NCBI RefSeq assembly: GCF_000385215.1
Contig: NZ_ARQK01000027.1
Span: 1-32,007 of the forward strand
Reading direction: 5' to 3'
Length of the DNA: 32,007 bases
Source: Thioalkalivibrio thiocyanoxidans ARh2
GTDB taxonomy: Bacteria; Pseudomonadota; Gammaproteobacteria; Ectothiorhodospirales; Ectothiorhodospiraceae
Made by a program: the position numbers and the translations under genes. This document shows, in pieces, positions 16,503 to 24,913 of the stretch. The notes below the pieces were generated by a model, which made no database searches, was not told the origin of the DNA, and was given only the letters and a program-made list of their open reading frames with translations. The first letter of the stretch is position 1. Each line of letters starts with the position of its first letter.

Positions 16503-16755
16503 TTAATATTCCGCGCGATGATGTTCGTTTTCGGCTTCGTGACCATGCGCTTGGCTTTCAGAACTGGCCCGTAGTCTCCTAGAGACGGAGGCGCCGCGCG
16601 GGAACCTAAAGCACGGTACCGAACGGGTATTGGCTTCGCACTTAGCCGCAACGTCGCCATTTATCGTTTATCGGGTTTGTGCTTAGCAGGCTCTTTGCCA
16701 CAGGCAACGATCGAGGAACATTCTTTCAATCACAAACAGAGGAATGGCAAGCAGA
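16503..16755. other. Intergenic gap, no gene seen
   Basis: This interval separates the CgeB-like glycosyltransferase from the double GT2 gene. I find no open frame with family resemblance, no RNA gene and no clear terminator. A small inverted repeat GTCTC-CTA-GAGAC-type lies near 16574-16586. It is the largest gap in the first half of the polysaccharide locus, so it probably holds a promoter. Confidence 0.4.
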
Positions 16756-18264
16756 TCACCCCTTTGAAAACAGCCTCGCCAGGCGCCGCCTCAACGATCG
16801 GCGCTTCAGGGTTTCGTAACGCTGCTCGCATTCCCGAAGCTTCCGTGACACGTCTTCCAGTTCCTGAACACCTCGGGCGGCCTTCGCCCGCCCCAGGATC
16901 GTGCCATCGCGGCCATTGCAGAGCGTCTCGAGTCCTGCCCAGCCCAATGCATCCACGAGGCCACGCTCGTTCTCGCCATCGGGAGAAACCCCCAGAACGC
17001 CCAACATCGACATCGAGCGCGCGAGGCCCTGAGCTGCCACCAAGCGCTCCGCTGGGGAATCATTCATGAGGGTGCCTAATTGCTCGATCCAGACCACGTC
17101 GAACGCGGCCCCTTCCAGTTGCGAGGCCTGGCCATCCAGCGCGACCTGCCATGGGCCATCGCCAAACCCCGCGCTCACATGAGCCACATCGTCATTCGCG
17201 GCCAGCGCCCGCAAGGTCGGCTGCGTTGGATTCACCAGCACTACCTTCTTCCGGCGCCCGCGTCGCTTCAGGTCACTCTGCCGAAGCAGCTCATCAAAGA
17301 AGCCGCGCGCCTCCGGGAAGTCCGGCGTATCCCTTTCAGCTCCAGGTTCCGCGCCCTTGGGCTCCAAGCGGACGATTGCACGCAGAATTTGTTCAGCACG
17401 CGCCGAAAACGAGTAATCAGTACCGTGCTGATCCCACCACGACCGGACTCTCGAGAGTACAGAAGCGTAGGACTCATCCAGCTCCTTCAGCGCACTCTGC
17501 AACTCGTCTGCATTGTTCGCATAAAGCGCAGCATCCCCAACAACCGAGACCAATTCCGCAAAGCTGTCAGTGACCACAGGAACACCGCAAGCCATGCAGT
17601 CGAACACCCGGTTGTTGATGATGCCGAAATGGCGCATATCCGCCCAATGATCATTCAGGCTCGCCTTCGCGCCCTGATAGACCTCCGGCAACTCGCTGTT
17701 CCGAACATGCTCCCGGTACACCAGTTCAGCCAACCCGAACTGATCCCAGTGCCCGCCAATGAGTCTTGGCGGCCGGCCAGCCGCCAACGACCACTGCAGC
17801 ATGTCCCTGCGTACCCCACGGCTGTTTGCCACGAAGACCACGCCTTCTCGGCGCTTCGCGTCCTCTTCCACAGTACAGCCGGGCGGTGCAAACAGAGACA
17901 CATCCGTACATTGACGCATGACCTCCACCGGGGTGGAGGTCAACGGGGCGAATGTCGAATACAGCTTCTCCGACGCAACAAAGGCGACGGAATAACGATT
18001 CAACTCTTCTAACGAGACGGTCGCCGGATGACTGATCACCCAAAGCATCGAGACCTTATCCCTAGGGGGCACATACAAGCGCTTGCCCCGGAGCACCAGG
18101 ATGGCGTCCTCGCCATCATCCCGATCCCAGTCCGGCCAGAAGTGCTGCACCACTTCAATACCCAGTTCCTCAAGCGCACGCTTCAGCGACCCGCCAAAGG
18201 AGTAGTCCCCCCAGAACGTCTGCCTCGAGCCTTCCGGAGCCGGATTCTTGATCGCCAGCTTCAT
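16756..18264 (-). CDS. CgeB/YkvP-type glycosyltransferase (GT4-like) with extra C-terminal domain
   Basis: A 502-residue protein. Residues 1-290 form a GT-B glycosyltransferase of the CgeB/Glyco_trans_1_2 group. The diagnostic part is DMRHFGIINNRVFDCMACG followed by VPVVTDSFAEL (about residues 209-238), the donor-binding segment. Residues about 338-445 resemble a worn-down Rossmann methyltransferase fold (VVLVNPTQ...; FDVVWIEQLGTLMND...LLGVLGVSP) without a glycine-rich SAM loop. The end (about 455-502) is a charged coiled coil finishing in a basic helix (SLRRRLARLF), like other proteins of this locus. The gap to rfbC upstream is about 90 bases. It presumably adds one of the glycan sugars. Confidence 0.83.
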   Translation of the reverse strand: MKLAIKNPAPEGSRQTFWGDYSFGGSLKRALEELGIEVVQHFWPDWDRDDGEDAILVLRGKRLYVPPRDKVSMLWVISHPATVSLEELNRYSVAFVASEKLYSTFAPLTSTPVEVMRQCTDVSLFAPPGCTVEEDAKRREGVVFVANSRGVRRDMLQWSLAAGRPPRLIGGHWDQFGLAELVYREHVRNSELPEVYQGAKASLNDHWADMRHFGIINNRVFDCMACGVPVVTDSFAELVSVVGDAALYANNADELQSALKELDESYASVLSRVRSWWDQHGTDYSFSARAEQILRAIVRLEPKGAEPGAERDTPDFPEARGFFDELLRQSDLKRRGRRKKVVLVNPTQPTLRALAANDDVAHVSAGFGDGPWQVALDGQASQLEGAAFDVVWIEQLGTLMNDSPAERLVAAQGLARSMSMLGVLGVSPDGENERGLVDALGWAGLETLCNGRDGTILGRAKAARGVQELEDVSRKLRECEQRYETLKRRSLRRRLARLFSKG

Positions 18265-18355
18265 GCGTTCCGGCAGCCGCTAACCGCCACGGCACAATCC
18301 GACTCCGTGACAGCCTTTCCCGGCAACGCTCCCTCGACAGCTACACAACCGAGGT

Positions 18356-18904
18356 TCACAAAAACACATCCGCCTCAGAAAGACGCACACCTTCGCGATC
18401 CTTCGCTGAAAGTACCGGTTCGCCGTCAACAGGCCATTCGATGCCCACCTCGGGATCGTCCCAGGCAATGCATCGTTCCAGTTCCCGCGCGTAATAACCG
18501 GAGGTCTTGTACAGAAAGTCAGCCGACTCGCTCAGCGTGACAAAGCCGTGCGCGAACCCTTCGGGTATCCACAGCTGGCGCTTGTTCTCTGCCGACAACC
18601 GGGCACCCACCCAGCGACCGAACGTAGGCGAAGAACGGCGGATGTCCACCGCCACATCAAACACCTCTCCATTCACCACGCGCACCAGCTTCCCTTGTGG
18701 GCAAGGGGGTAGCTGGTAATGCAAGCCCCGCAACACCCCGCGCTGAGAGCGCGAGTGGTTGTCCTGGACAAACGTCGGAGCTAGGCCAGTCGCGTCCTCG
18801 AACGCACGGGCATTGAAGCACTCGAAAAAGAAGCCACGCTCGTCGCCAAAGACACGCGGCTCGAAGAGCACCACATCCGGAATCGCCAGGCGCTGTGCCT
18901 CCAC
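18356..18904 (-). CDS. rfbC: dTDP-4-dehydrorhamnose 3,5-epimerase
   Basis: A 182-residue cupin enzyme of standard RmlC length, catalysing the third step of dTDP-L-rhamnose synthesis. The signature QDNHSRSQRGVLRGLHYQ carries the catalytic His62, and FLYKTSGYY carries Tyr132. PEGFAHGFVTLS is the conserved barrel strand. I chose the GTG at 18902-18904 because GGGAGG stands four bases upstream; a longer frame begins with TTG at 18916, which overlaps that site. It lies 55 bases downstream of rfbA and is the last rml gene. Confidence 0.95.
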   Translation of the reverse strand: MEAQRLAIPDVVLFEPRVFGDERGFFFECFNARAFEDATGLAPTFVQDNHSRSQRGVLRGLHYQLPPCPQGKLVRVVNGEVFDVAVDIRRSSPTFGRWVGARLSAENKRQLWIPEGFAHGFVTLSESADFLYKTSGYYARELERCIAWDDPEVGIEWPVDGEPVLSAKDREGVRLSEADVFL

Positions 18905-18959
18905 GGTACCTCCCAAAGATATTTAGTAGAAACAAACAGAGCAGGCGGCAGCCCCGATA

Positions 18960-19844
18960 TCACGCGACCTGTTCTCGCAATACCCGCAACAGATACTGGC
19001 CATACCCATTCTTTGCCAGCGGAGCCGCCAGCCGTTCCAGCTGCTCCGCATCGATCCACCCCTTCCGGTAAGCGACCTCTTCAGGGCAGGCCACCTTCAA
19101 CCCCTGCCGCCGCTCCAGCGTTGCAATAAAGTGCGAGGCCTCCAGGAGACTGTCGTGTGTGCCGGTATCCAGCCAGGCGTACCCGCGCCCCATCAGCTCA
19201 ACGCTCAACGTGCCTTCCGCGAGATACATCCGATTGAGGTCGGTAATCTCCAGCTCCCCACGTGGCGACGCCTGAATCCGCCGAGCACGCTCCACCACCT
19301 GCTCGTCGTAGAAGTACAGCCCGGTAACCGCATAAGCCGACTTCGGGTTCGCCGGCTTTTCTTCCAGCGACAGCACCTTGCCATCGGCATCGAACTCCGC
19401 CACGCCGTAGCGCTCGGGATCGTGCACGTGATAAGCGAACACGCTCGCACCCTCCTGCCGCGCGGCCGCCCGCTCCAGCAACGGCTGGAAGTCATGGCCA
19501 TAAAAAATGTTGTCGCCCAAAATCAACGCAGCCAGGTCAACACCCAGAAAATCCGCACCAATCAGGAAGGCCTGGGCCAGCCCATCCGGGCTCGGCTGCA
19601 CCGCATACTCCAGCTCGATCCCCCACCGACTGCCATCCCCAAGCATCTGCTCGAAACGCGGCGTATCCTCCGGGGTGGAAATGATCAGGATCTCCCGGAT
19701 CCCGGCCAGCAACAGCGTGCAAAGCGGGTAATAGATCATCGGCTTGTCATAGACCGGCAGCAGCTGCTTCGAGACAGACAACGTCGCCGGATGAAGCCTA
19801 GTCCCGGCTCCACCAGCCAGAATTATACCTTTACGCCGTTTCAT
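18960..19844 (-). CDS. rfbA: Glucose-1-phosphate thymidylyltransferase
   Basis: A 294-residue RmlA enzyme, first step of dTDP-L-rhamnose synthesis (dTTP + glucose-1-phosphate to dTDP-glucose). [18 protein letters not shown] is the nucleotide-binding loop and [16 protein letters not shown] follows. ILGDNIFYG carries the metal-binding Asp, and [20 protein letters not shown] and [13 protein letters not shown] are family signatures. Length is typical. It is separated from rfbB/rfbD by three unrelated modification genes. The sulfotransferase-like gene ends 25 bases upstream, so the two are probably co-transcribed. Confidence 0.97.
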   Translation of the reverse strand: MKRRKGIILAGGAGTRLHPATLSVSKQLLPVYDKPMIYYPLCTLLLAGIREILIISTPEDTPRFEQMLGDGSRWGIELEYAVQPSPDGLAQAFLIGADFLGVDLAALILGDNIFYGHDFQPLLERAAARQEGASVFAYHVHDPERYGVAEFDADGKVLSLEEKPANPKSAYAVTGLYFYDEQVVERARRIQASPRGELEITDLNRMYLAEGTLSVELMGRGYAWLDTGTHDSLLEASHFIATLERRQGLKVACPEEVAYRKGWIDAEQLERLAAPLAKNGYGQYLLRVLREQVA

Positions 19845-19869
19845 GACTGCTCTCGCTTCGAGACCGCCA

Positions 19870-21066
19870 TCACTTCCCCCTCCGCATGCCGGTTCGCACC
19901 CGCCTTACCGACCTCCACAACAGCCGAAACGGCCTCGTGAGACGCCAGCTCCTGGACGCGCGAATCAACTCCACGCGCGCCCTCTCTGCCTCAAGCTTCT
20001 TCCTGGTCCGCCTGCTACGCTCCTTTTCCGCTCGAAGCCGCGCCTTCAGCCTACGCATGTCCTCCGACGAGGCCTGCGCCCCGGCTTCCAGCCCGCGCAC
20101 CTTCCCGTCGAGTTCTCCGATCTGATCACGCAGCCTGCCTATCTCACTCGCGAGCCCCTCGGCAATCACCCTTATTTGCGACTGATCCAGCCGAAACTTC
20201 CCATCATCCGCATCAACCTCCACATGCTCCCGAAAATCCCACTCATAGGCCGCAGTACCCGGCACTCTTTGATTCACCTTTTTCATCGCCGGCGTCAATC
20301 GTTCCAGCAGTTCTTTCTGCACTGTGTGTGACGCCTGTACGTAGTGCGGCTCGATATGCGGCATGCTATTACAAAGCGGGTCCGCGACAAGCTCTCCCGA
20401 CGGCCCCAAGAACTCATTCACCGCTCTTTGAAACTCCAGCTCTGCCAGACTCAGTGACCGATTCACCAAGCCACCGGTCCTGACACGAAGCGTCTCCCCC
20501 GGCAGCCCGAGCCAGGCCTCCACCACGCCAACCAAGTCGCCCTTCTCGCGGCCGTAGTGGTGAACATCTACCTGTGCGTTCAATCCACTCTTCTCGAGGG
20601 CCGATAGAAATCGTTCTACTCGCTCCGGCACATCAAACGTCTGGGCATACTCGTCAATCGACCCACAATATCCCCCCCTCTTCACCATTTGCTGGTAGAA
20701 CGACGCAAGATGGTCAATCGGATCCCTGATAAACAACAATACCTTGACTTGGGAGAATCCGAGATCCTCTACAATCTCCGCGACCCTCTCTAACCCATCG
20801 GGCTCGCCCAGCCATTCGAATAACCATTCATTACTGAAAAGCGCACTAACCCCTGCCTTCAATTTCAAGCGACTAAATTTGCGCGAATCAACGAGAAGCT
20901 TTCCGTTACCCGACGATATTCGTCCATCGGCAGCCTTTCCCATACTTCCCAGCATCGGATACTGAACACCCTGCCGCTCCAATTCTTCTGCATTCAGGGC
21001 GAACACCGACTGGAGGAAGCTTGACCCTGTTTTGAAATGGCCCGGGTGAACAAATAATGTGCACAT
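19870..21066 (-). CDS. Sulfotransferase-like protein with C-terminal coiled coil
   Basis: A 398-residue protein. The N-terminus [16 protein letters not shown] resembles the 5'-phosphosulfate loop of PAPS-dependent sulfotransferases (P-x-x-K-T-G-[ST]). [19 protein letters not shown] (about residues 120-138) resembles the 3'-phosphate-binding R-x-P...S segment. A long charged coiled coil (about residues 305-370) is followed by [11 protein letters not shown] and a 17-residue basic tail, the segment shared with two other proteins of this locus. I chose the ATG at 21064-21066 (GGAG upstream). It may sulfate the rhamnan-type glycan, but relatives also include non-sulfating P-loop proteins, so substrate and reaction are inferred. 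Confidence 0.75.
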   Translation of the reverse strand: MCTLFVHPGHFKTGSSFLQSVFALNAEELERQGVQYPMLGSMGKAADGRISSGNGKLLVDSRKFSRLKLKAGVSALFSNEWLFEWLGEPDGLERVAEIVEDLGFSQVKVLLFIRDPIDHLASFYQQMVKRGGYCGSIDEYAQTFDVPERVERFLSALEKSGLNAQVDVHHYGREKGDLVGVVEAWLGLPGETLRVRTGGLVNRSLSLAELEFQRAVNEFLGPSGELVADPLCNSMPHIEPHYVQASHTVQKELLERLTPAMKKVNQRVPGTAAYEWDFREHVEVDADDGKFRLDQSQIRVIAEGLASEIGRLRDQIGELDGKVRGLEAGAQASSEDMRRLKARLRAEKERSRRTRKKLEAERARVELIRASRSWRLTRPFRLLWRSVRRVRTGMRRGK

Positions 21067-21140
21067 ATCGTTCTCCAAACCTTCAAGGAACCCCCAACCC
21101 ACACTCGAGGGCCAAGGCGAGTAAGCGCAGACGCGGGACT

Positions 21141-21848
21141 TCAGTTAGGTGGGTAGCCGGGCTCTCTCGTCAAATTCTTCCAAATCGCGCGCTCCGAGTA
21201 TCGAGCAGAACCGATGCCTACAGCAGCGAGAAAAGAAGGTATGACGTCGCCATCGCGCCGCAACGCGGCATCGTAGTCAATTGTAATCAGAGGGCCCACC
21301 CGACCCCAGAATTCGAAGAGCGCTTCCCGATCATAATACCAGACTCCATCCGGACGCTCAGCTTCCTCAAGCTCAGCGCATTGCGCCTGAATACCCATCT
21401 TCCTTATTTGACCCCCGAACGACTTACGCCAAGCTCTCTCCTCTCGCATAACCAGAATCGGAATCACCTCATCGACCAGCTTCAGGACGGTGGCCTCTAG
21501 CTCCCTGCGCTCCCTATCCTCTCTTAGGAAGCTGAACGCTTCTGAACTCAGAAGGAACGATGAATAGCGCGACTCGCCAATAGATTTTCGGACATGGTCG
21601 AGCATCTTGTCCTGCACAGCTCTCTCGACCACCGGCTTCGCCTGCCGTAGCCTCATCGGTGTACGGACTTCCGGTCGGATAAACCTGTGAGCTAACGAAT
21701 ATTGATTTGCCTTTCCGTCCGGGGTCAGAAGCGGAATGACTCCTGCTTCTGTGAAAAGCGACACTCGATCTTCCATGAGCGTTTGAATGGATGTCGTGCC
21801 GGTCTTGTGCGTCCCAACATGCAGGTATAGCCTGGAAGTGTCGTTCAT
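21141..21848 (-). CDS. Sulfotransferase-like P-loop protein
   Basis: A 235-residue protein opening with RLYLHVGTHKTGTTSIQTLM, a clear PAPS-type phosphate loop (HVGTHKTGTTS). LLSSEAFSFL and IPILVMREERAWRKSFGGQI follow; the latter is the probable 3'-phosphate-binding region. It is shorter than the next gene's product and lacks its coiled coil and SWRLT tail. It lies 74 bases upstream of that gene, so the locus carries two different sulfotransferase-like enzymes side by side, perhaps with different acceptor positions. The ATG start lacks a strong ribosome binding site. Confidence 0.75.
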   Translation of the reverse strand: MNDTSRLYLHVGTHKTGTTSIQTLMEDRVSLFTEAGVIPLLTPDGKANQYSLAHRFIRPEVRTPMRLRQAKPVVERAVQDKMLDHVRKSIGESRYSSFLLSSEAFSFLREDRERRELEATVLKLVDEVIPILVMREERAWRKSFGGQIRKMGIQAQCAELEEAERPDGVWYYDREALFEFWGRVGPLITIDYDAALRRDGDVIPSFLAAVGIGSARYSERAIWKNLTREPGYPPN

Positions 21849-21878
21849 GTGCCCGAACCCATCGCCACAACCGCCGTC

Positions 21879-22823
21879 CTATTTCCTAGCCACTAGTCGG
21901 CCACCGGCGTTTCTAAGGCCACGCATCAAGTGGCGCACCGGCGCGGTGAACCTCCAGCTAGCCGACGACCTGAACGCCTGGATCCTTCGCTGCGCATCAA
22001 GCAAACGTTTTCTTATCGCCTTGTTGGTGTCCTGGCACTTCACGAGTTCCCGCTCCAATGCTTCCACCCTACGGCCTACCAGGGCCCCATCATGCGACGT
22101 GAGACCTGAAGTAGTCGAAGCCTCCGGGCCGGATCGGCGACCCTGGTACGCCGGAATCGTCGCTACCCCCGTTTTCAGATGAAACGGCTTTTCAACTGGG
22201 CGCTTCTCGATTACGAGTATACTGTCATAGTAATGCAACGAATGTACCGAGCTGGTGAAATCGGTAACGGCAAGCCTAGCTTCATCTTCCGAATGCCAGG
22301 CGTGCAAAAGGTCAACGAAGTTCTTGCTGTATTCAATAAAACTCCCGGCTCGCCCATATCCTCCACCCCACTTCCGCCAATAGGACGTATGGAGGTCTTC
22401 GCACAGATACACGCCATTAGAGTCAATCGCGGGGAAAAGCTCTTCAAAGGTATTGATCTGCTGTGCCATGGTGTGGCCGCCGTCGTCGATCAATATATCA
22501 ATTCTCGGGATCCGCTCCTTCACCGAATCAAGAAACCGCCGGTCCTCTTGATCACCGATAAGGATCTCCACCTGATCCTCTTCGAGCGCCTTGCAGTTCG
22601 GATTTACATCGATGCCGACTATTTTTGCTTTGGGTCCAAAATACTCTTTCCACATCTGCAGGGACCCGCCCTGCGAGACACCAAACTCCACAACATGGAC
22701 ATCCGTTCCGCGAAACCTAGAGAAATGCCGATCATAGATCTCGAAATAATGCCGCCACTTGTGGATCAGGCGCCCTGTGTTCTCGAAAAACAATCTTTCC
22801 AGGTCGTTTTGGTACTCTTCCAT
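21879..22823 (-). CDS. Class I SAM-dependent methyltransferase with C-terminal coiled coil
   Basis: A 314-residue protein. Residues 40-195 form a class I methyltransferase similar to macrocin/MycE-type sugar O-methyltransferases. HVVEFGVSQGGSLQMW is motif I, AKIVGIDVNPNCKAL binds SAM ribose, IDILIDDGGHTMAQQINTF supplies the metal-binding acidic cluster, and GVYLCEDLHTSYW follows. The C-terminus has a short coiled coil (VEALERELVKCQDTNKAI) and SASWRFTAPVR, placed exactly 17 residues from the end as in the sulfotransferase-like protein. I chose the ATG at 22821-22823 with GAAGG eight bases upstream, rather than the GTG at 22838. It probably methylates a sugar hydroxyl of the glycan. Confidence 0.85.
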   Translation of the reverse strand: MEEYQNDLERLFFENTGRLIHKWRHYFEIYDRHFSRFRGTDVHVVEFGVSQGGSLQMWKEYFGPKAKIVGIDVNPNCKALEEDQVEILIGDQEDRRFLDSVKERIPRIDILIDDGGHTMAQQINTFEELFPAIDSNGVYLCEDLHTSYWRKWGGGYGRAGSFIEYSKNFVDLLHAWHSEDEARLAVTDFTSSVHSLHYYDSILVIEKRPVEKPFHLKTGVATIPAYQGRRSGPEASTTSGLTSHDGALVGRRVEALERELVKCQDTNKAIRKRLLDAQRRIQAFRSSASWRFTAPVRHLMRGLRNAGGRLVARK

Positions 22824-22865
22824 GGCGCATGCCTTCACAATTGTCGTTTTCCTATCCGACCTGCC

Positions 22866-23765
22866 CTATAACGGCTTCTGAACGACCTGCTCCACGACTC
22901 GTTTCACCCCTGCCTCCCATTCGGGAAGCCGAAGGCCAAACGTCGCCTCCAACTTCCGGCAGTCCAGACGCGAGTTGGCGGGCCTTGCCGCGGGCGTAGG
23001 CCACTCACTCGACGTAATCGCGTGGACCGAACGAGTCTTGATGGGCCAACCAAGCGTCTTTGCGTGTTCGATCAGGAGTTCAGCGTAGGCATGCCAGGAG
23101 GTCGCCCCCCTAGGGGCCAAGTGAAAGATGTCGCCGCGCTGCGCTATACGTCCGTTCAAGGCGTCCCGTAGCGCATGGGCGGTCACGTCCGCGATCAGAT
23201 GCGCCGGTGTTGGCGCGCCCATCTGGTCGGCTACCACTTTCAGCTCAGGGCGCTCACGGCTTACCTTCAGCATCGTCTTGAGAAAGTTGTGCCCATGCAC
23301 CCCAAACACCCAGGAGGTGCGAAAGATGAGCGCGGCGGCGCCGCTGGCGATGATTGCTTGCTCGCCTTCCAGCTTGGTGGCGCCGTAAACCGACTTCGGC
23401 CCAATCGGGTCCTCTTCCCGCCACGGCCGTTCGCCGCTACCGTCAAAGACATAATCCGTCGAGTAGTGGATGAGCCACGCGCCGACCGCCTTTGCCTCCT
23501 CGGCGAGAATGCGCACGGCCTGTGCGTTGACCGCCGCCGCAAGGTCCGATTCGCTCTCCGCTTGGTCAACGGCGGTATACGCGGCTGCGTTGACGATCGC
23601 CGCGGGGCGTACCTCCCGTATCCAGCCTCGGAGCGCCTCCGGGTCGGCGAGATCGCAACACGCTCGGTCCAGCAACACCAGCCGCCCGAGTGGAGACAAG
23701 GCCCGTTGCAACTCCCAGCCCACCTGCCCATTGGAGCCGGTCACCAGAATGGCCTGTTCAGCCAT
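22866..23765 (-). CDS. rfbD: dTDP-4-dehydrorhamnose reductase
   Basis: A 299-residue RmlD enzyme performing the last step of dTDP-L-rhamnose synthesis. [18 protein letters not shown] is the NADPH-binding loop, [33 protein letters not shown] is the family block, STDYVFDG and [12 protein letters not shown] carry the catalytic Thr/Tyr/Lys, and [14 protein letters not shown] follows. I chose the ATG at 23763-23765, which overlaps the rfbB stop by eight bases; a longer frame to 23795 would overlap more of rfbB. Translation coupling with rfbB is likely. Confidence 0.96.
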   Translation of the reverse strand: MAEQAILVTGSNGQVGWELQRALSPLGRLVLLDRACCDLADPEALRGWIREVRPAAIVNAAAYTAVDQAESESDLAAAVNAQAVRILAEEAKAVGAWLIHYSTDYVFDGSGERPWREEDPIGPKSVYGATKLEGEQAIIASGAAALIFRTSWVFGVHGHNFLKTMLKVSRERPELKVVADQMGAPTPAHLIADVTAHALRDALNGRIAQRGDIFHLAPRGATSWHAYAELLIEHAKTLGWPIKTRSVHAITSSEWPTPAARPANSRLDCRKLEATFGLRLPEWEAGVKRVVEQVVQKPL

Positions 23766-24867
23766 GGTTTGCCCCGCCCACCCCTTGTCCGCCATAGTGC
23801 TTTTCCACCCAATCCCGGTAGGCCCCGCTGGTCACGCGCTCGACCCAGTCCCCATTATCGAGATACCACTGCACCGTCTTTCTCAGGCCCGTATCGAAGG
23901 TCTCCCTGGGTACCCAGCCAAGCTCCCGCTCAATCTTGCTCGCGTCAATAGCGTACCGAAGATCATGGCCCGGCCGGTCCGCCACGAAGGTGATCAGGTC
24001 ACGGTAATGCTTCACCCCGTCCGGCTTGTCCGGCGCCAACTCTTCAAGTAGCTCGCAGACACGCTCCACCACCTCGAGGTTCGTCACCTCGTTATGACCG
24101 CCAATGTTATAGGTCTCCCCCACTTCGCCTTCAGTAGCCACCTTGATAAGTGCGCGGGCATGGTCCTCCACATACAACCAATCGCGCACCTGCTGTCCGT
24201 TGCCATACACCGGAAGCGACTTGCCCGCCCGCGCATTGAGAATCATCAAAGGAACCAATTTCTCGGGAAAGTGGTAGGGGCCGTAGTTGTTACTGCAGTT
24301 TGTAATCAACGTCGGCAAGCCATAGGTCCGTTGCCAGGCGCGAACAAGATGGTCGGAGCTGGCCTTGCTCGCCGAATAAGGGGAACTCGGCGCGTATGGC
24401 GTCGTCTCAGTAAAGAGGTCCTCACCGCCGTGGAGGTCCCCGTAGACCTCATCTGTCGAGACATGATGAAAACGAAACCTTTTAGCTTTCTCCGGGTCAG
24501 ACTCTTTCAAATTCTGCCAGTACACCCGTGCCGCCTCTAAAAGAGTATATGTTCCAACGATATTGGTCTCAATGAATGCGGCAGGCCCATCGATGGAACG
24601 GTCTACGTGGCTCTCTGCCGCCAAATGCATCACCACGTCCGGGTGATATGTTTGAAACACATCCCGCATCGTCGCGGCATCACAGATATCCGCGTGAACG
24701 AACGTATATCTTGAATCAGAGGCCATAGAACTCAGCGACTCTAAATTCCCTGCATAGGTGAGTTTGTCGACATTGACGACACCCACCCACGAAAGATCGA
24801 CCAATTCACGAATCACCGCAGAGCCAATAAAGCCCGCACCACCGCTAACAAGAACCGTTCGATGCAT
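23758..24867 (-). CDS. rfbB: dTDP-glucose 4,6-dehydratase
   Basis: A 369-residue RmlB enzyme, second step of dTDP-L-rhamnose synthesis. [16 protein letters not shown] binds [18 protein letters not shown] and [13 protein letters not shown] carry the Asp/Glu pair of the dehydration step, and [15 protein letters not shown] carries the Tyr/Lys pair. [19 protein letters not shown] is diagnostic. The second ATG (24865-24867) has AGGA six bases upstream, while the first ATG at 24873 abuts it, so I favour the second. It lies 46 bases after the giant fusion gene. Confidence 0.97.
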   Translation of the reverse strand: MHRTVLVSGGAGFIGSAVIRELVDLSWVGVVNVDKLTYAGNLESLSSMASDSRYTFVHADICDAATMRDVFQTYHPDVVMHLAAESHVDRSIDGPAAFIETNIVGTYTLLEAARVYWQNLKESDPEKAKRFRFHHVSTDEVYGDLHGGEDLFTETTPYAPSSPYSASKASSDHLVRAWQRTYGLPTLITNCSNNYGPYHFPEKLVPLMILNARAGKSLPVYGNGQQVRDWLYVEDHARALIKVATEGEVGETYNIGGHNEVTNLEVVERVCELLEELAPDKPDGVKHYRDLITFVADRPGHDLRYAIDASKIERELGWVPRETFDTGLRKTVQWYLDNGDWVERVTSGAYRDWVEKHYGGQGVGGANHG

Positions 24868-24913
24868 TTTCATTCCTAGCTATCACTCAATACTCTAATG
24901 AAGCTTCAGTGGG

